Assembly (NCBI GenBank): GCA_963930645.1
Contig: OZ005648.1
Coordinates: forward strand, 4,354,131-4,418,130
Length of the DNA: 64,000 nt
Direction of reading: 5' to 3'
Origin: Salticus scenicus
Taxonomy: Eukaryota; Arthropoda; Arachnida; Araneae; Salticidae
The notes beneath the pieces are model-generated. The model worked only from the letters and a program-made list of their open reading frames with translations, was not told the DNA's origin and ran no database searches. The position numbers and the translations under genes are program-made. This document shows, piece by piece, positions 60,279 through 64,000 of this stretch. Within the stretch, counting starts at the first letter, position 1. Each line of letters opens with the position of its first letter.

Positions 60279-61231
60279 CTTTTTATGCACTTTTTGGCCA
60301 AAGGACAATTAAAAACCGAATCACTGTTTGCTTTTTATGTGGTTTTCTGCCAAAGGACAATTAAAAACCAATTCACTGTTTGCTTTTTATGCGGTTTTTG
60401 GTTGAAGGACAATTAAAAACCGAATCATTGTTTGCTTTTTATGTGGTTTTTGGCCAAAGGACAATTAGAAACCAATTCACTGTTTGCTTTTTATGCGGTT
60501 TTTGGCCGAAGGACTATTAAAAACCGAATCACTGTTTGCTTTTTATGTAGTTTTTGGCCAAAGGACAATTAAAAACCAATTCACTGTTTGCTTTTTATGC
60601 GGTTTTTGGCCAAAGGACAATTTAAAACCGAATCATTGTTTGCTTTTTATGTGGTTTTTGGCCAAAGGACAATTAGAAACCTATTCACTGTTTGCTTTTT
60701 ATGCGGTTTTTGGCCGAAGGACAATTAAAAACCGAATCATTGTTTGCTTTTTACGTGGTTTTTGGCCAAAGGACAATTAGAAACCAATTCACTGTTTGCT
60801 TTTTATGCGGTTTTTGGCCGAAGGACAATTAAATACCGAATCACTGTTTGCTTTTTATGTGGTTTTTGGCCAAAGGACAATTAGAAACCAATTCACTGTT
60901 TGCTTTTTATGCGGTTTTTGGCCGAAGGACAATTAAAAACCGAATCACTCTTTGCTTTTTATGTAGTTTTTGGCCAAAGGACAATTAAAAACCAATTCAC
61001 TGTTTGCTTTTTATGTGGTTTTTGGCCGAAGCACAATTAAAATTCGAATCACTGTTTGCTTTTTATGTAGTTTTTGGCCAAAGGACAATTAAAAACCAAT
61101 TCACTGTTTGCTTTTTATGCGGTTTTTGGCCGAAGCACAATTAAAAACCGAATCACTGTGAGCTTTTTATGTTGTTTTTGGCCAAAGGACAATTAGAAAC
61201 CAATTCATTGTTTGCTTTTTATGCGGTTTTT
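60279..61231 (+). repeat. monomer block 44, 18 copies
   Basis: 953 bp. Partner of block 41 extended by two monomers ending in CTGTGAGC and CAATTCATTG. Private CAATTTAAAACC near 60620 and TTTACGTGG near 60751. Confidence 0.93.
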
Positions 61232-61686
61232 TTTATTATGAATGAACTGTTAATTGAATCACTCATCGAAAAAAAAATTTTTTTTAAAGGCAAAAAAATA
61301 TTTTTTATATATATGTATGTTTTAAGTTATCAGTATCAATGATCTGTTAATACGTATCAGACATTGAAAAAAATTTTTTAAATCTAAAAAAAAAAAAAAA
61401 ATATTACTTCTGTATTCTTATTCTTATTATATTATATTTCTTTTATTTCTATTTATTATATTCTTACTTATTCTTATTCGTTTATATCATTCTTATTTAT
61501 TCTTATTATACATATTCTTTATTATTCTTATCATTCTTATTCATATTCTTATTATTCAAATTCTTTATTATTATTATTATCAATATTACTATTATATTTC
61601 TTTTAAATTAATTTCTAATATTACTGAATTTCTAATATTAACGAATTATTCTTCAATGTAGATTTTTTTGTTTTTATTTGTAGCTG
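61232..61686 (+). repeat. spacer 45, diverged type II
   Basis: 455 bp, the most diverged spacer. Differences include CACTCATCG, AAAGGCAAAA, TTCTGTATTC, TTATTTCTATTT, TTACTTATTC, TTATACATATTC, TTATCAATATT and a TAGCTG end. Confidence 0.92.
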
Positions 61687-63368
61687 CTTTTTATGCGGTT
61701 TTTGGCCAAAGGGCAATTAAAAACCGATTCACTGTTTGCTTTTTATGTGGTTTTTGGCCAAAGGACAATTAAAAACCGAATCATTGTTTGCTTTTTATGT
61801 GGTTTTTGGCCAAAGGACAATTAGAAACCGAATCATTGTTTGCTTTTTATGTGGTTTTTGGCCAAAGGACAATTAAAAACCGATTCACTGTTTGCTTTTT
61901 ATGTAGTTTTTCGCCGAAGGTCAATTAAAAACCGAATCACTGTTTGCTTTTTATGTGGCTTTTGGCCAAAGGACAATTAAAAATCAATTCACAGTTTGCT
62001 TTTTATGCGGTTTTTGGCCGAAGGGCAATTAAAAACCAATTCACTGTTTGCTTTTTACGCGGTTTTTGGCCAAAGGACAATTAAAAACCGAATCACTGTT
62101 TGCTTTTTATGTGGTTTTTGGCCAAAGGACAATTAGAAACCAATTCACTGTTTGCTTTTTATGCGGTTTTTGGCCAAAGGACAATTAAAAACCGAATCAC
62201 TGTTTGCTTTTTATGTAGTTTTTGGTCAAAGGACAATTAAAAACCATTTCACTGTTTGCTTTTTATGCGGTTTTTGGCCGAAGCACAATTAAAATCCGAA
62301 TCACTGTTTGCTTTTTATGTAGTTTTTGGCCAAAGGACAATTAAAAACCAATTCACTGTTTGCTTTTTATTCGGTTTTTGGCCGAAGCACAATTAAAAAC
62401 CGAATCACTGTTTGCTTTTTATGTGGTTTTTGGCCAAAGGACAATTAAAAACCGATTCACTGTTTGCTTTTTATGTAGTTTTTGGCCGAAGGACAATTAA
62501 AAACCGAATAACTGTTTGCTTTTCATGTAGCTTTTGGCCAAAGGACAATTAAAAACCGAATCACTGTTTGTTTTTTATGTGGTTTTTGGATAAAGGACAA
62601 TTAGAAACCAATTCACTGTTTGCTTTTTATGCGGTTTTTGGCCAAAGGACAACTTAAAACCGAATCACTGTTTGTTTTTTATGTGTTTTTTGGCGAAAGG
62701 ACAGTTAAAAACCGATTCACTGTTTGCTTTTTATGTGGTTTTTTGCCAAAGGATAATTAGAAACCAATTCACTGTTTGCTTTTTATGCGGTTTTTGGCCG
62801 AATGGACAATTAAAATCCGAATCACTGTTTGCTTTTTATGCGGTTTTTTGCCGAAGGACAATTAAAAACCGAATCATTGTTTGCTTTTTATGTGGTTTTT
62901 GGCCAAAGGACAATTAAAAACCAATTCACTGTTTGCTTTTTATGTGGTTTTTGGCCAAAGGACAATTAGAAACCAATTCACTGTTTGCTCTTTATGCGGT
63001 TTTTGGCCGAAGCACAATTAAAAACCGATTCACTGTTTGCTTTTTATGTGGTTTTTGGCCAAAGGACAATTAGAAACCAATTCACTGTTTGCTTTTTATG
63101 CGGTTTTTGGCCGAAGCACAATCAAAAACCGAATCACTCTTTGCTTTTTATGTGGTTTTTGGCCAAAGGACAATTAAAAACCGATTCACTGTTTGCTTTT
63201 TATGTAGTTTTTGGCCGAAGGTCAATTAAAAACCGAATCACTGTTTGCTTTTTATGTGGTTTTTGGCCGAAGGACAATTAAAAACCGAATCACTGTTCGC
63301 TTTTTATGTAGTTATTGGCAAAAGGACAATTAGAATCCAATTCACTGTTTGCTTTTTATGCGGTTTTT
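61687..63368 (+). repeat. monomer block 45, 32 copies, irregular
   Basis: 1,682 bp, the only block clearly longer than 52n+17, owing to a one-base insertion in GGCCGAATGGAC near 62805. Many private variants cluster at 62.5-62.9 kb: TTTTCATGTAGC, GGATAAAGG, CAACTTAAAACC, GTGTTTTTTGGCG. Its end follows the standard short-block pattern. Confidence 0.92.
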
Positions 63369-63840
63369 TTTATTATGATTGAACTGTTAATTGAATCAGT
63401 CATTGAAAAAAAATTTTTTTTTTTTTTTTTGAAGGCAAAAAAATATTTTTTTTATTTATATATATGTTTTAAGTTATCAGTATCAATGAACTGTTAATAC
63501 GTATCAGACATTGATTTTTTTTTTTTAATCTAAAAAAAAAAAATTACTATATCTTCTATATCCTTATTCTTATTATATTATATTTATTTTATTACTATTT
63601 ATTATATTCTTATTTATTCTTATTCGTTTATATCATTCTTATTTATTCTTATTATTCTCATTATTCATATTTTTTATTATTCTTATTATTCTTATTCATA
63701 TTCTTAATATTCAAATTCTTTCTAATTATTATTATCATTATTACTATTATATTTATTTTTAATTAATTTCTAATATTACTGAATTTCTAATATTAACGAA
63801 TTATTCTTCAATGTAGATTTTTTGTTTTTATTTGTATCTG
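63369..63840 (+). repeat. spacer 46, type I
   Basis: 472 bp. It returns to GATTGAACTG but keeps TCTTCAATG. Private changes are TTCTCATTATTC, CATATTTTTTATT and ATATTTATTTTTAATT. Confidence 0.93.
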
Positions 63841-64000
63841 CTTTTTATGCAGTTTTTAGAAAAAGGACAATTAAAAACCGAATCACTGTTTGCTTTTTAT
63901 GTGGTTTTCGGCCAAAGGACAATTAAAAACCAATTCACTGTTTGCTTTTTATGCGGTTTTTGGTTGAAGGACAATTAAAAACCGAAGCACTGTTTGCTTT
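63841..64000 (+). repeat. monomer block 46, 3 copies (cut by window edge)
   Basis: 160 bp, three monomers and a few bases. GCAG start with private GTTTTTAGAAAAAGG, followed by GTGGTTTTCGG and GGTTGAAGG as in other long blocks, with CCGAAGCACTG. Confidence 0.9.

Larger units (their letters stand above)
57068..61231 (+). repeat. 3.9-4.1-kb unit, copy b
   Basis: Order: type I spacer, 20 monomers, hybrid spacer, 14 monomers, variant type I spacer, 18 monomers. All three blocks are one or two monomers longer than in the copy at 53167. Confidence 0.87.
1..64000 (+). repeat. composite satellite array: 52-bp monomer blocks plus AT-rich spacers
   Basis: The window reads as alternating blocks of a 52-bp monomer and two classes of AT-rich spacer, all in one orientation, with no unique sequence anywhere. 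Block lengths follow 52n+17 bp within a few bases, which gives about 811 monomers in 47 blocks and 46 complete spacers. The sequence itself shows the repeats. That this is eukaryotic satellite DNA is inference from repeat size, nesting and base composition. I do not recognise the monomer as a named satellite. Confidence 0.97.

Noticed and set aside
1..64000. CRISPR array
   Set aside because: The 52-bp units abut with no unique spacers between them. The 450-bp intervals are themselves repeated, and no cas-like gene is present.
1..64000. Telomeric or subtelomeric repeat
   Set aside because: No TTAGGG, TTTAGGG or TTAGG tandem runs are present.
1..64000. tRNA, rRNA or other structured RNA genes
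   Set aside because: No tRNA A/B box pair or rRNA core sequence was seen, and every stretch is accounted for by the monomer or a spacer.

Overview
The whole window is one composite satellite array. I found no protein-coding gene, tRNA, rRNA, CRISPR array or recognisable transposon. About 811 copies of a 52-bp monomer (about 36% GC in a copy I counted) lie head to tail in one orientation. They form 47 blocks, the first and last cut by the window edges. The blocks are separated by 46 complete very AT-rich spacers of 440-493 bp, and the last 20 bases of one more spacer open the window. This fits nuclear heterochromatic or other satellite DNA of an AT-rich eukaryote. I cannot name the species or the chromosomal site from sequence alone.

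Monomer: key landmarks are CTTTTTATG, a T-run, GGCC, an A-rich part with CAATTA, and TTCACTGTTTG. Monomers largely alternate between a GGCCGAAG/CCGAATC form and a GGCCAAAG/CCAATTC form, giving an approximate 104-bp dimer. Nearly every block length is 52n+17 within a few bases, so spacers always interrupt the monomer at the same phase. The 19-bp string TGCTTTTTATGCGGTTTTT flanks most spacers on both sides.

Spacers: there are two main classes. Type I (about 465-472 bp) has head GATTGAACTG and a CAGTCATTG box, then an almost G-free tract of about 260 nt. Type II (about 445-450 bp) has GAATGAACTG, a CACTCATTG box, an AAAGGCAG box and an ATTGTTTAATATT tail. From about 49 kb onward recombinant spacers appear.

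Higher-order layout: 1-5.7 kb holds two copies of a unit of about 2.8-2.9 kb. The stretch 5.3-16 kb is collinear with 24.1-34.9 kb at an offset of 18,803-18,805 bp. Inside that, 10.5-26.9 kb has a 7,863-bp period. The stretch 36.9-39.3 kb has a 1,259-bp tandem duplication, and 38.5-46.5 kb has copies at 4,386 and 5,062 bp. From 47 to 61 kb there are copies at about 4.37, 3.9 and 4.06 kb, with a different set of diagnostic variants. Monomers at about 62.5-62.9 kb are the most irregular seen.

Open reading frames up to 132 codons exist on the + strand, but they follow from a 52-bp period (not a multiple of 3) with few stop codons. I do not call them genes. Copy numbers and offsets were read by eye from coordinates. 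They assume the assembly is right, which is hard to guarantee for near-identical repeats of this size.
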